A stretch of DNA of 64,000 nt from Melampsora larici-populina 98AG31 (GCF_000204055.1 NW_006768868.1:21155-85154), one strand, 5' to 3'. Positions 46,082 through 57,563 are shown, counted from the first letter of the stretch. The notes: generated from the sequence alone by a model not told the origin. Made by a program: numbers and translations.

Positions 46082-46633
46082 GGATAGAACCAAAAACCTT
46101 AAGTTCTTTATATGCATTTGGCCCTTACTCAATCTGCATACATATATAAACTTCCTTCAGGTTTTAGCTGTCTTTAGTTTGGGCTTTTGTGACTATATGG
46201 ATGTTGAAAAAAACAGGTGAATGTACCAAATTTCTAAGCTTAAATAAGGCCCTCTTCCAACGCGACCATGTCCCTTGAAATCCTTTTATGAGAGCTCCAA
46301 AGGTTGTAAAAGCTTGCAATCAATTTAGCGTGGCTTATTATAAGCCTTGTAAGCACACTTGTGCCACTTTCAGCACCACTTTACTTGTGTAATTTGAAAA
46401 ATTTGAGCTGTTGAGTTATTGTAAATGTGGTTCATACTGATCAAGGCACGGGCCTACATGCATGCTGAACTGATCAAGATCACTCAGTATTGGAATCAAA
46501 TTTCCTTACAATCTAGAAGTGGTGACAGGATAAAAATAGCATGAGGAGAAGCAGAAGAGCTTGAAGAAGCCCTGCTAAATTTATTGCAAGCTTTTACAAT
46601 GTTTAGAGCCCTCAAAGTTGGATTTCAAGTAAA
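46082..46633. other. Intergenic, no gene seen
   Basis: AT-rich, with nothing I can assign. Confidence 0.35.
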
Positions 46634-46661
46634 ACTAGCACAATTGGGCGGCGGGCACCAC
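46634..46661 (-). repeat. Helitron-like 3' terminus candidate, copy 2
   Basis: Minus strand: GGTGCCCGCCGCCCAATTG followed by TGCTAGT and then T. CTAGT fits the CTRRT Helitron end and the next base T fits insertion between A and T. The stem is weakened by two changes relative to copy 1. Confidence 0.45.
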
Positions 46662-46832
46662 ACTGACATTTTTGTCAAAACCTGAAGAATAATTATGGGG
46701 TGTTTCTGTAGATACTTTGGGGATTTGGTGTGCTCCCAGGCGCACCTGAACTCTGACACATTGGTTTTGTGCTTTCTGTGCCACACCCTGTATGACTGCA
46801 TGGTGCACATTGTGTAAATTATAATATATCCT

Positions 46833-46903
46833 GCCCTAAGCCTAACCCCTAAACCTAAACCTAACCCCTAACCCTAACCCCTAACCCTAACCCTAACCCT
46901 AAC
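46833..46903. repeat. Interstitial telomere-like array 1 (CCCTAA and variants)
   Basis: About 70 bp of CCTAA-type units, mixing CCCTAA, CCCCTAA and CCTAAG, preceded by AATATATCCTGCCCTAAGCC and followed by AACAGTTCCTAACC. CCCTAA is the usual fungal telomere unit. The array lies far from any visible chromosome end and has a defined left and right border shared with array 2. Confidence 0.7.
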
Positions 46904-47015
46904 AGTTCCTAACCAGTTTTTACTTCTTGAGTCTCAGCAGGGATTTGAGGTTTTTATCTTTATTAGTTGTCCTTGTGTGCAACAATTACAAATTGCCAAT
47001 CAATGATTCAAGATG

Positions 47016-47045
47016 ACTAGCACAATTTGGCGGTGGGCGCTGCAC
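47016..47045 (-). repeat. Helitron-like 3' terminus candidate, copy 3
   Basis: Minus strand: GTGCAGCGCCCACCGCC, AAATTGTG, CTAGT. Same layout as copies 2 and 4; the base after CTAGT is C instead of T. Confidence 0.42.
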
Positions 47046-47912
47046 TGGTAATGTGATGTGTTTTCAACATTCTGGTAAATTAATTTACAAACGCCACTGA
47101 GAATTCCAGATTTGGGGGAGCTCAAATCAAATTCAAGAACATAAGATTTCATTTCACCAGTTGGCCAAAAATAGCTTACTGTAAGCTTGTGTGCAAGCTT
47201 TGTAGAGCTCAGTTTACACTTCACCAGAGGAGTCTGGTAAAACAGGTCTGGAAGCTAACCAGGAAACCATCATCTAGTTTAATCATATCCAAAATGCTAT
47301 TGGGGCCTCCTTCTTAATGGTTCTGTTGGTGTGGTCCATCTGCTCTAACTAATTTGAGGAGTGTTGAGTTAGATGATTTTTTTTGCATTTTGCACAGACA
47401 TTGTATAAACTGTGTTGTTTGATATTATCATTGGTAATGCTAAATTGACTGCTTGCTCACTAATAAAGCAACATGGTTTGATTTGACTCTCTTCCTTCTC
47501 TACCTGCTCTGAATTAGGTTTGAGTATTGCTCAAGCCAGTGTACAAATCACAACAGGATTTGCTATTGCTGAATGGAACAATGGGAAACTACTACTACTT
47601 ATCAATACTTCATGTTGTGTTGGTTCAATTATATAATGACAATTCAGGCCATGAGCTCTAAATGGGGCTACCAACCCTGTATCACACAGTTCTTGGCTTT
47701 TCAACGTTATGAGAATGAAGTGTTATGATATGTTTTGTATGATCATCTGTTTGCCATAAATTTGATTTTCTATGGATGAGTGTTCCACCAACCTAGAAGG
47801 TGCTGGTTGATGAGCAGTGAGATGGGTATGGGGAATGGTGAGTGATGATACTTTGCCAATGGATGTGTCAAAGGAATGTGGTGTAAGGGATGTACACATT
47901 ACAATATATCCT

Positions 47913-48019
47913 GCCCTAAGCCTAAGCGTAACCCTTGGGTGTAATCCCTAAGCCTAACCCCCAAGCCTAACCCCTAAGCCTAACCCCTAATCCTAAACCC
48001 TAATCCTAACCCCTAAAAC
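47913..48019. repeat. Interstitial telomere-like array 2
   Basis: About 105 bp of CCTAA-type units, more diverged (CCTAAGCC, CCCCAAGCC, CTAATCC), again preceded by AATATATCCTGCCCTAAGCC and followed by AACAGTTCCTAACCC. Shared borders with array 1 show both arrays belong to one repeat family. Confidence 0.7.
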
Positions 48020-49200
48020 CTGATATTCCTTAACAGTTCCTAACCCATTTGTATTACTTGCAAAATCTTTGTAAGATTTATAGTTTGTATGTTTTGTACA
48101 GGAACTGAGTGACTGAGTTGATATTAATCTTTGTATTCAATGTTTTATGACACCCGCTCTCTACTAATACATGTTTTGGATTACATGATTGCCAAGTATA
48201 AGGTTGATTTGCCAAAGTAAAGTCACACAATGATATTATGTACTACAGCTATCATTAAAGTCCTAAAAATGCAGAAATTACAACAGCAGGATTGTACTTG
48301 GCACAAGTTTGGAAGCTGTAAATACAAACAGAGAATTTGATAGAGTCATTCTCTAATTGGAGAGTTTTATGGGGTGAATTGGGTTGGACTGTGCAAGGTA
48401 GAAAGACATGGGAATTAAGAAATCTTAAGGCTCTGTACATACAGAGCCTGCAGAAAGTAGTAGACAAATAACATGAGCTTTGAGAGACTAAAGTAACATA
48501 TGGATAATGTGATAAAATAGCCACAGCAACAACCCAGCATGAGTTGTCCATGTTGAAGTCTTTTATTCCCTTGTGAAATTGGTATTTACTGCCCACCATG
48601 AGCAGCTCATGCACTCTAGTGGATTCAGGAGATGGCTTATTGTGGTGCTCAACCTTTGCCTGTATTGGTTTCTGGGTCTAAAAATTGAAATTTCTGAGGG
48701 GATGATTTGGTGTACGACAATTTGACTAATTATAGGGTTTTGGTCAGAATGTAAGACCATTAAAACCATGGTGAAGATATCTTCTAAGGAAGGTGACGAC
48801 TTGAACAAACTTTTAACGGTGCAAACAACTCCAATTCCGGTAACCCCTATGCAGTCAATCCTCTCACCTACATAATTTTTGGGTTTACTGACAAAGTGGT
48901 GATATTTCCCCTCAGAGAAAAAGAAGTTTAATTGGCTATTGGTCTATTTTTTGGGAATAAAGAGCCTGACCAGAAGTAGATGTGTTGTGATCAAAACTGA
49001 AGATGGGGGAGGACTAAAACAGCAGGCTTGGATGTTGTCAAGTTTGAGTCATGATTGGTATTCAAAGGGGTTACGTTGCAGAGTTATGCTTCCAACTGTG
49101 CTCCAATAATATCTGTCCAGCTGGAAGATACAGCTTATTGTGTATGACATGTTGAAGTTATTTTTGCTTTTTTATCATTTTCATTTTAAACCTCCACCAA
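48020..49200. other. Intergenic, no gene seen
   Basis: AT-rich sequence with short open frames on minus (48255-48808) without recognisable motifs. Confidence 0.35.
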
Positions 49201-49269
49201 TTTGTTATCTTTCTCAGTTTCTTTAATTTCTTCTGTTCCTTCTTCTAATGTACTGTAGTATCCTCAAAT

Positions 49270-50400
49270 TCATTTCAATGCTGAATTTAATGCATCAGTA
49301 CTCCAAACCTTGATTGTTCCATTTTCACTAATAGTAGCTAATAAAGCTTCATCTCTTAATTTTAAGGGTAGGAGTATCATATCCCAATACCCATCTGTAT
49401 GTCCAACAAATGTATAAAGTTGTGATGTTGGATCAAATGGTGCATATGTTATGTGTTCTGGTGTAGGTAATGACCATACTATTACAGTCAATGAATCTGA
49501 CTGAATTTTGGGTGGTAATGTTGAAATTGCTACACTTGTAACTGTGGCTGAATGGTCTCAATATATGATTTGTGGTTCAGTTTCAGGCCAACTTGATAGA
49601 CTTGGACTATCAAGATCATTAACCAAGATCAGTTTCTAGTTTCCATACATCTTTTGCAGTTTCATGGATGATAAGTGTTTGATACTCACTTTGAGATCAA
49701 TACTGGTTTCAAATGCCAAAGTTTAATTGTACACTCATCAGTACCCAAAACAACAGCAAGTCTAATCTGATCAAAAGCCATACATACAGCCACATCAAGA
49801 TGGCTTCATTTTGTTGATCATCCAAATGTATAAAAATCATGATCAGTACACTCATCCCTGACACACTTGAATTCAAACACTCACAACCTCAATGTCTGCT
49901 CAGGTTTCCACATTTTACACCTATCCAAAGTTCCTGTAGAATTGTCTGTAGCACTTGAAGATGGTAATTGATTAGAGGCCAATAACCTATGTTGAGTTTG
50001 ATCTTCATTACCAGTACCAGTACCAGCAAGTTCATTACTTTCATTCATATTATTAACAAACTTTTCAAGATTATTTGATCTTTCTTTCTCTTTTTCACCT
50101 ACTAATCTAAGCTGTTCTTCCCACAAGATTAGTCATGTCTACAACTTGCTGTTAATCTACTTTCATCTAAATCTCCAAATACCTTTAATTGTATCAGTTG
50201 ATAAAGATGATGTAAAATGTACATTACTATTAGGTGAAATGGAGGTGGTGCTGGTGTAGGTTGTTGGGTGTTAGTGATTGAAGGGCTAGATGGTGGTTGA
50301 GGTGATGGTGATGGTCTATCTATCATAGGATTTGAACTAATCCCATCTCTTGTCATCACATGTGCTGCTGGTAGCAGTCATCCAGTTGCAAAATTAGAAT
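49270..50400 (-). pseudogene. Striatin-like WD40 protein relic
   Basis: Reading right to left: a Pro/Ser-rich linker (near 50300), GDLDESRLT, a segment with KMWKPEQTLRL (49885-49910), then (49690-49830) SHLDVAVCMAFDQIRLAVVL and CTIKLWHLKP, and (49491-49270) IVWSLPTPEHITYAPFDP, FVGHTDGYWDMILLP and LLATISENGTIKVWSTD. These are WD40 repeats in the order and wording of fungal striatin, the STRIPAK phosphatase-kinase scaffold. The N-terminal caveolin-binding and coiled-coil part is missing; stops, frameshifts and a degraded repeat between blocks show it is dead. The family call is strong for WD40, moderate for striatin. Confidence 0.7.
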
Positions 50401-50517
50401 GTTCATTAGGATTCATTTGATATAACTCTCCTTGATTTTGTTGTTGTTGACCAAACAAAGTCCCACCACCACCACCACAAATTATATGAGCTTTGTTGAT
50501 TATTGTTTTATGATTTG

Positions 50518-50545
50518 ACTAGCAAATCAGCGGCGGGCCGCCGCG
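50518..50545 (-). repeat. Helitron-like 3' terminus candidate, copy 4
   Basis: Minus strand: perfect stem CGGCGG/CCGCCG (50531-50543), then CTGATTTG and CTAGT. This is the best hairpin of the set. The next base is C. Confidence 0.5.
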
Positions 50546-51433
50546 TTCAAAGCCTCAAAGCACAAAAGGTATGTCAATACCAAGTCATCAAATGTTCAAC
50601 TTCTAACAATCAATCATCTTCCAAGCCATTGATCATCAAACATCACATATCTCATCCCTCAATGACCAGTTTAGCATATTGAATTTCACCAGAAGAAAAC
50701 AATCAATCAAAACATCATATTTGATAAAATCTAACTTATATTTCTTCCTCATAACCTTGTACAACTTACAACAGTTCATATTGTAACATCAACTGAAAGT
50801 TTTTGAATCAAAAGACTTAATCCTGAAATATTTTTCATAATTGCTTGATTTGAATTTAAATCAAATTTGGCTTTTTCATTCACTCTTGCAAATACCAATT
50901 TGATTGAAGAACCCCACAATTGAAAATAAAATAAAAAACAATAAACACATAACAAAAATATCAATTTCTATACTTCAAAAAAACCATCATCATAAATTTA
51001 TATTGGATCTCATCTAGAACAGATATAGATGATAAATCAAAAATCTCTAAAGTCTTTGTTGTAATGAAACAATCTCAAAATATATTCCAAAAATTGTAAA
51101 GTCTTTCTTACATCTAAAACAGTGCTTGACTAATTCCATATCCAAACCAACTAATCAAACTATCAGAATCCACTTTATTTCTACCTGTTATCATTTTAGC
51201 CAATCAAAAATCAGTTCAACCTCTGATTTTCAATTTCAATTCACTTGAGTATTTTGAACTTTGAACCAATGTTTCAAATACCAAACTTATCTTTTGATTT
51301 GAATTTGTATTTGTTGACATGAAATTTTGATTTGAGATTGTTGGTTTTTAGGTAAATCAGTTGCATTTAGCGAACAATGACCCTGCTCCGGGTGGACACA
51401 TTCCTCTTCTTTCTCATTTCGCAATTCCGAATG
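50546..51433. other. AT-rich segment without assigned gene
   Basis: Nothing recognisable. A CAATCATCTTCCAAGCCATT-like unique sequence follows the hairpin. Confidence 0.35.
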
Positions 51434-51960
51434 TCAAGTTGACCTGTAATAGGTGAGATGATCATTCAGGGAGTTGGTGATTGATTTGGTGATCGATTTC
51501 ATGTGACCACTAAGAATGAAATGGCTAAATTCATGCATAAGAAAGACCTGCGCGAGTAGCAGTGAAACATCAGTCATGTTCATTGAGATCAAATCAAGTC
51601 GATCGTAAATCATCAGATTATCAATCACCATCATTGGAACAGCAAGATCTTTTGCCAAATGTAACAAATCATCATTATACCAATAAACAATATCCTCAAC
51701 TGTTTTCATGATCTGAAGCAAAGAAAGGACCACCTAAAAGTCCACCCAAGACTCGACTCGTTGGTTCAAAAGATTGTACACATGAATCGATATCGCAGTT
51801 AGGTACAGTTTCAATGATTTGTTGTGTTGCTTTTGAAGATGCATCGAGATCTTGAAAGACAACAAACGTATCAAGCAAATCAATTGACACTAATGCAAAG
51901 TTTCCGAGTACGTTGTTAATCTCGTGATTCGTCCGTGGATCGATTTCATAGAGTATCATA
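51434..51960 (-). pseudogene. EDEM/Htm1-like GH47 mannosidase relic, copy 1
   Basis: 51960-51730 reads INNVLGNFALVSIDLLDTFV, then SFEPTSRVLGGLLGG; after a frame break 51680-51640 reads YNDDLLHLAKDLAVPM. In ER degradation mannosidases the corresponding phrases are ND-VLGNYSLTLID-LDTL, VFE-x-x-IRVLGGLLSAH and L-x-L-A-x-D-L. This is the beginning of the catalytic GH47 barrel, an ER-lumen enzyme that trims mannose on misfolded glycoproteins. Only about 120 of the expected several hundred residues remain; what follows (to 51434) has no matching motif. Confidence 0.65.
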
Positions 51961-52216
51961 CACGAAATTATAAAAATGTAGAAAGCGATTCATTCAAGAT
52001 TGATGGATACGGGTATTTCTTTTGTTAGCTGCTTCAAGATATCTCAGATCGTCTCGGATAGGTAGGCAGGTAGAATGGTGAATTGATAAATATTTCGGTC
52101 CAGTCCTAGACCCTGGCAAGAAAGTAATTGTAGCTATTGAAAACAGGAAGATGATGAATAGTGATGAGGAAAATTAGATAGGTTGAGTGGATTGATTGAA
52201 AAACCAACTTTGTCAT

Positions 52217-52780
52217 TTAGATATGCATCTTTGATGTAATCATCCAATCCACGATCCCAAGTTTTGTTGACCAGATATCTACATCATGATCAAGGATTTT
52301 AAAAATCAGCTTGATTGAATAGATGTTGGGATTGAGATAAGTTTGAGCAAATGAAAAGCTTACCTCAGTTCTAGTACAAATCAAATACATGTTTTTCAGT
52401 AGGTGGGGATACAGGCTCAGATCACAATTGATTAGTAGATACAAGATTCAAAATCCATTCCTACTTCTTCATATGTTTCTCTTAATGCATTAAATTGATA
52501 TCTTCATCTTCTGGTTTCATACAACCACCTGGAGGTACTAAATTTGATGATCAACAAACATTTGATCTTGTCAAGTGTTTGATACATAAATAAAACTTCT
52601 GCTGTTGAATTTTGAACCCATGATTTTGAAAAGAGTTCATTGAAAGTTGAATTTACATTTGGTTTTAGATTGATTGGAATGAGAAATTTAGATTTGAATA
52701 GATTTTCTTGAATTCAATTTAAAGTGGAATGTATAGGATTTAATGTTGCTTGATCTAAAGCCGGAATGGTTGAAGACGTT
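52217..52780 (-). pseudogene. PCD1-like Nudix hydrolase relic
   Basis: Near 52540-52450 the minus strand reads PGGCMKPEDEDI and, one frame over, ALRETYEEVGMDFE: together a Nudix box (G-x5-E-x7-R-E-x2-E-E-x-G) with the PED spacing typical of coenzyme A diphosphatases such as Pcd1. Upstream, LFKSKFLIPINLKPN and EVLFMYQT could be preceding strands, and SLYPHLLKNMYLICTRTE downstream fits the segment after the box. The frame change inside the box and other stops make it a pseudogene. Confidence 0.55.
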
Positions 52781-54441
52781 GAAGACAAAGGTGATTGAGG
52801 TGAACTTGATGATAAAGTAATAAGCGATGATGTCCTTCAGGCGAATGTGAGAATAGTTGATAAGTCTTGTAAACTTGTACGCGGATTGAGTGTGATTGGC
52901 AGTGGTGAGTATTCCTGGATAATTTCGATATCTAATTCCAGTAAGGCAAGACGGTGCGGCGGATAAATGGTATCATTCAAAAATGACTGAGTATAGCAGG
53001 GGATGTAAACGGCCTAAGTCCGATCGAATGGAGTGGTCAAGGGAAACAGCTGAGGAGCAGGAGGCACAATTAAAGTTTGGTACTTAGCCTTTAGGTGTAC
53101 CACACCACTTGTTAAGGCCTTAGGACCACCTGTTAAGGCCTTAGGGGTTTAATCCAGTTTCGCCGAGAAACTGGGTTGTGCCTTTAGTGTTATGATTATT
53201 ATGAGCGCCAGGGGATTGTTGTTGAGCATTTTGATTGTCAACACCACCTTGGATAGAATTAGGATTTATACCACCGTGTTTGTTGTACTGGATCATTCAA
53301 TGTCTTTTGTGATCTTTCAATTCCTGGTATCAACAAAGAAGTTGTGGTTATAGATTCAATACAGGCATTGACGTAAGGTATTTTAATTTCTCTTAAACAC
53401 CTACCAGATTCAAATGCAATTAGCCAAAATAATCAATCTTAAACTCCAGTAAATCTACAAGAATACAAGAAAACTCAACTGTTTGAGATAATCATGAGAT
53501 CAAGGTCTGGTTTTAGAATCTCTACCAAATCCCCAATGTACCAAGGACCACAATGATGATCACACCACAGGCATCTATTAGGTTCAATCATATGTGAAAC
53601 TTAATGTGGTGACAGAGTTCACAATAAGTCTCAAATTTGGATTGAAACCTATTAAAATCCAAGGTCCCCCCCTTGCCTTTAATAGGTTTCAATCCAAAAA
53701 TTGAGACTTATTGCGGACTCGGACACCACAACTTCGCTCAATCGGGTCTTGGACATAATAATTCCCGTGGTGTCACTACTGTGATACTGATTGCATCATC
53801 TACAGTTCCTACTGCTGAACTTATTCCAGCCGACTCCAATGAGAGTAAATTCAGCAGACTTTCATAAAATTGAGCCAACGATTCTTTTGAAACCACCTTG
53901 AATTGGTTAGGTCCTTGAGCTGCTCAAATGGCTGCAGAAGATTGAGAAGTAGTAATTCTATATGTATGAGTATTGCATCTTTGAATGACTTCTTGCACTG
54001 ATGGAGTTGAATATTCAGCAGGTGATCTGGATTAGATGAATATAAAATTGGTTATTGTCACTTCAATTTGATTGAATCATGAGTTGTAAGAGATTGATTT
54101 AGATACATTTTACAATAAGAGGTAGTAATCAGGAGGGTCTCTCCATTCGCATGGCTTAAGAAAGCTGAATAAGCAAAACTTCATCTGTAGCTGGTGTCAC
54201 GTGAAGTAGTGAGTGGAGCAGGTTGTGAGCTCAATGAGGATTTTTTCATTGATAGATTATCATATTGATACATTCTTGTAAATGGGATGGCTTTCTTGAT
54301 CGCCCATCTGCCTCAACTCAAAGATTGAAGAAGCAGAGCAAGTAAAGGGGCTCCAATTTAGTTTTATGATGATTCGAGTCAAAATCGAAAGATGAGCTTC
54401 GATTGATTGTTGTTGTATGTTTGATGGCTTGGAGATCGTCC
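52781..54441. other. Unassigned region with minus-strand coding hints
   Basis: Around 53700-53990 the minus strand can be read as TPSVQEVIQRCNTHTYRI and, after a stop, FKVVSKESLAQFYESLLNLL, which looks like decayed coding sequence of an unknown protein. No family recognised. The hairpin 53632-53713 lies here. Confidence 0.3.
53632..53713. repeat. Hairpin of about 33-bp arms
   Basis: CAATAAGTCTCAAATTTGG through CCTATTAAA at 53632-53655 pairs with TTTAATAGG through CCAAAAATTGAGACTTATTG at 53678-53713; the loop holds a C run. One to two mismatches only. Confidence 0.7.
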
Positions 54442-54444
54442 TGA

Positions 54445-55583
54445 CACTACGCCAAATTGCAAATTTACCGTGGAGTTTAGAAAATTGAGTAGACATAGAA
54501 AATTATAGAGAAGCTGGCAAGGGTCAGAAAAATATGAAAAAATAATGGGAGGACCCTTTGATGCATTCCGATTGTCTGGCATATTTTTTCATATTTTTAA
54601 AACCACAATGCATATAACAATACACAAAATATAATATCTTCTGGGCAGAAAATATAAAAACCAACACACAAAGATATTGAGTAGTCTGGGAGAGAGACAA
54701 AAATATACAAAAATTTGCATATTGTTCCTATGATTGAGAGCTTTGATTTGAGTATTTTTTTGTATTTTTAGTGTGAAAATTGTTGATTGTACTAACAAAA
54801 AACCTCCAAAATTCTCAGATTACAACCTGTAACAGAGATTGGAATTTGGCTAAGGGGTGACAAGGGGAAATCTGGAATTCTATATCCCTCATATCTTTTG
54901 CAATTCTGGGCCAAAAAACTTGATAATTAGTTCATTAGGAAGCCATGAAATGCATTTGAATGTTATGTTAACACATCAAATCTCTAGCTCCGCTACAAAA
55001 AAAGATATTTGTCTTTGAAACAATTTCCTATATATCCACGTAGATATTCTTTGAAATTATATGCAAGTTTTCTGTCTTGATGAAAGATATAGTCACAGAC
55101 TTTGGCTTTCCAATGAAAAAAAATTAAGTGGTTTGATCAAGAATTGACAAAGATATAGGGGATTGTTGAATTCAAATTATGCCCTCCAATCTCTGTTACA
55201 GGTTGTAATCTGACAATCCTGGGGGTTTTTTGTTAGTACAATCAACAATTTTAACACTAAAAATACAAAAAAATACTCAAATCAAAGGTCTCAGCCATAG
55301 GAACAATATGCATACTTTTGTGTATTTTTGTCTCTCTTCAAGACTGCTCAATATCTCTGTTTGTTGGTTTTTATATTTTCTGCCCAGAAGATATTATATT
55401 TTGTGTAGTGTTATATGCATTGTGGTTTTAAAAATATGAAAAAATATGCCAGAAGATTGGAATGCATCAAAGGGCCCTCCCATTATTTTTTCATATTTTT
55501 CTGACCCTTGCCAGCTTCTCTATAATTTTCTATGTCTACTCAATTTTCTAAACTCCACGGTAAATTTGCAATTTGGCGTAGTG
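54445..55583. mobile_element. CACTA-type non-autonomous element with about 400-bp inverted repeats
   Basis: The tips read CACTACGCCAAATTGC (54445) and the inverted GCAATTTGGCGTAGTG (to 55583). TGA flanks both ends (54442-54444, 55584-55586), a 3-bp target duplication as in CACTA (CMC) elements. Arms run 54445-54843 and 55186-55583 with roughly 90 percent identity by eye; the arm tips contain no gene. A 342-bp AT-rich centre has no coding capacity. Long arms make it a foldback variant; mobilisation would need a CACTA transposase from elsewhere. Confidence 0.82.
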
Positions 55584-55586
55584 TGA

Positions 55587-56149
55587 TGTGCTCAAGGCCA
55601 CCGTTCTTGATGCAAAAAGTGATGGATCCCCTCGTTCTTCTTCTGGACTTGATTTGCAACATTGTTTGTAGACTTGAATAAGCATGATAATTGAGCCTAA
55701 AACAACATATCAGCAGATGTCATGTTTTGACTACAACTTTGATATGATTCATTCTGACTTACGTTACAAAGTTCACAAGATGTACCACAATTGATGATAT
55801 ATTGATATAGCAGATCATGAGCTTGATCAAATCATGAATTGAATTTGAATAAGGAGTCAAATCCCTCAGTAACTCAGCTATGTCCACTGTTGAGACAAAA
55901 AAATTGATTGACAGAGTTACAGACTGTGAAAAGTGATTACATCACAGCAAACATATCTTTTGAGGCCCTGAAGTGTATTAGAATCCTTGTAGATAGCAAT
56001 CAACGGAGTGATGCGATTGAGAAGACTGAATTCAGAACGGTAAGCTTGAGTGAGAATATACTAAGGAAGGATTGCTAGACCAAACTACAAGATCAAACAA
56101 GTGAGTCAAGTTGATTCTAAATGACCATGCCAAGTCCATCCAACACCTG
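55587..56149. other. Unassigned segment
   Basis: Continues the sequence interrupted by the CACTA-type element; no gene recognised. Confidence 0.3.
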
Positions 56150-56345
56150 AATGGAGTTTCAAAACTTGAACAGGTGAATCACACATTGAAGTTAGGTACA
56201 GTATTGAGGATTTGTCAAGTAGCTCTTCAAAATTGATCTTGATCTTGAAAGACAATAAATGTATCGAGTGAATCGATCAATACTGATGCAAAGTTTCAGA
56301 ATATGACGTTCATATCATGATTTGCTCTGTATAGATTCTTTTTGG
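56150..56345 (-). pseudogene. EDEM/Htm1-like GH47 relic, copy 2
   Basis: 56300-56190 reads NFASVLIDSLDTFIVFQDQD with stops, matching copy 1 (51434-51960) block for block, and the following TVPNFNV and CSSFETPFR correspond to its ETVPN and VQSFEPTSR. DNA similarity extends beyond the coding part to about 56520 (GGTAGGTAGGTCGAATGG, TTTTGGTCCTGGACCC), as at 52050-52110, so a longer segment was duplicated. Confidence 0.6.
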
Positions 56346-56631
56346 TATGCAATCGTAAGGGGGATTGATGAGATTGAAGCGTTAGATGTGGCTTCTCTTT
56401 TTTGGCTGCTTCAAACTCCCTTGGGTCGTTTGATTGCGTTCGATGGCGGTAGGTAGGTCGAATGGTTGATTGCGGATTTTTGGTCCTGGACCCTTCAAAG
56501 CAGTGGTTGTAAATAGTTGTTGAAAAAGGAAAAAAACAAATGAGTTTTAATAAATCTCAAGAAGTTCAAGGCAAACTAACAACTGACGTCATCGTTTGGA
56601 AATGCATGTTCCATGCACCGCGTCTGCCACA

Positions 56632-56655
56632 GACCGTCTCGACGTCGAGACGGTC
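56632..56655. repeat. Perfect 24-bp palindrome
   Basis: GACCGTCTCGAC followed by its exact reverse complement. A related 20-bp palindrome with the same CTCGACGTCGAG core is at 60173-60192. Confidence 0.8.
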
Positions 56656-57563
56656 AGAAGGTTTGCATATTGTCATCTAGAACGTCTGTCGATTGTCCGC
56701 TGCCCCAGTTCAGCAGGTTTGATCTGAGCTCGGAGCTTTGATCTGAGCTACCTTAGAGGGCTGCTGCGTTGTTCAGCCATCGGAAAGCTCAAACAAACTT
56801 GAGCACACACACCTTCTGAGTACTGAGTCCGATAAATAAAAATGAAAGGTATAGAATATTAGACCTAAAATATAATCATTTGAAAACGAGAGAGAGAGAT
56901 TACTGGCACGGTCGAAGTCGTACATTGAAGTTAAAAAACTATGATCAAATGTCGAAAGAAAGTTGGATAATGGTCAAGTCAAATGCGTTCTCAAAGACTG
57001 AAATTGAATCAAAAATCAATAGAGGAAAAATATCAATCTCGTTGAAGAATAAATATACACAGCGGTCTTTTGAGGTTAAAGAAACTATGATCAAGAGTCA
57101 AAAGTTGGAAAGCGGTCAAGTCAAATGGGTAACTGGGTTCCCCGAGACTGAAATTGAATCGTACCTTTACGTTTTAGAATATTCATAGTGATCGTCTTTC
57201 TTCTTCCACCACACTCAAAGGCCAAATCTAACTTATCCTTTCATCTTCGCCAAATACTAAAAAGAGCTTTCCCACAAAGACACAGGCCTTTGGGATCGTG
57301 ATGTCGTGATGATTTGAGGTCTCTGTTATACTCAAAGGGATGATGAATGGTCTTCTTACGTGCACCCTTCAAACTCGCATTTGAAGGAGCTCCAATAATC
57401 GTGCCATGGTCTATAGGTGCACGGCTAGCGTAACACAATTGGTACAGAGAACGAGAAGGAAATACGTACAAAGAATCGAGAACGCGTAATCGCACACATC
57501 AAACAGAAAAAGGGAGAAAAAATGAAGAGGGAAAGCAGCGCTTCCACCCCGCTGCCCCCTTCA
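56656..57563. other. Region with an internal duplication, no assigned gene
   Basis: Phrases such as AACTATGATCAA, GGTCAAGTCAAATG and GACTGAAATTGAATC near 56936-57000 recur near 57083-57165, about 147 bp on. A minus-strand frame (57495-57241) contains APIDHGTIIGAPSNASLKG; I do not recognise it. Confidence 0.35.

Noticed and set aside
46833..48019. A true chromosome end
   Set aside because: Arrays are short, mixed with variant units and followed by further unique sequence on both sides.
57241..57495. Host gene fragment on minus (APIDHGTIIGAPSN)
   Set aside because: Looks coding-like, but I could not name a family or find adjoining exons; left as an unassigned note.
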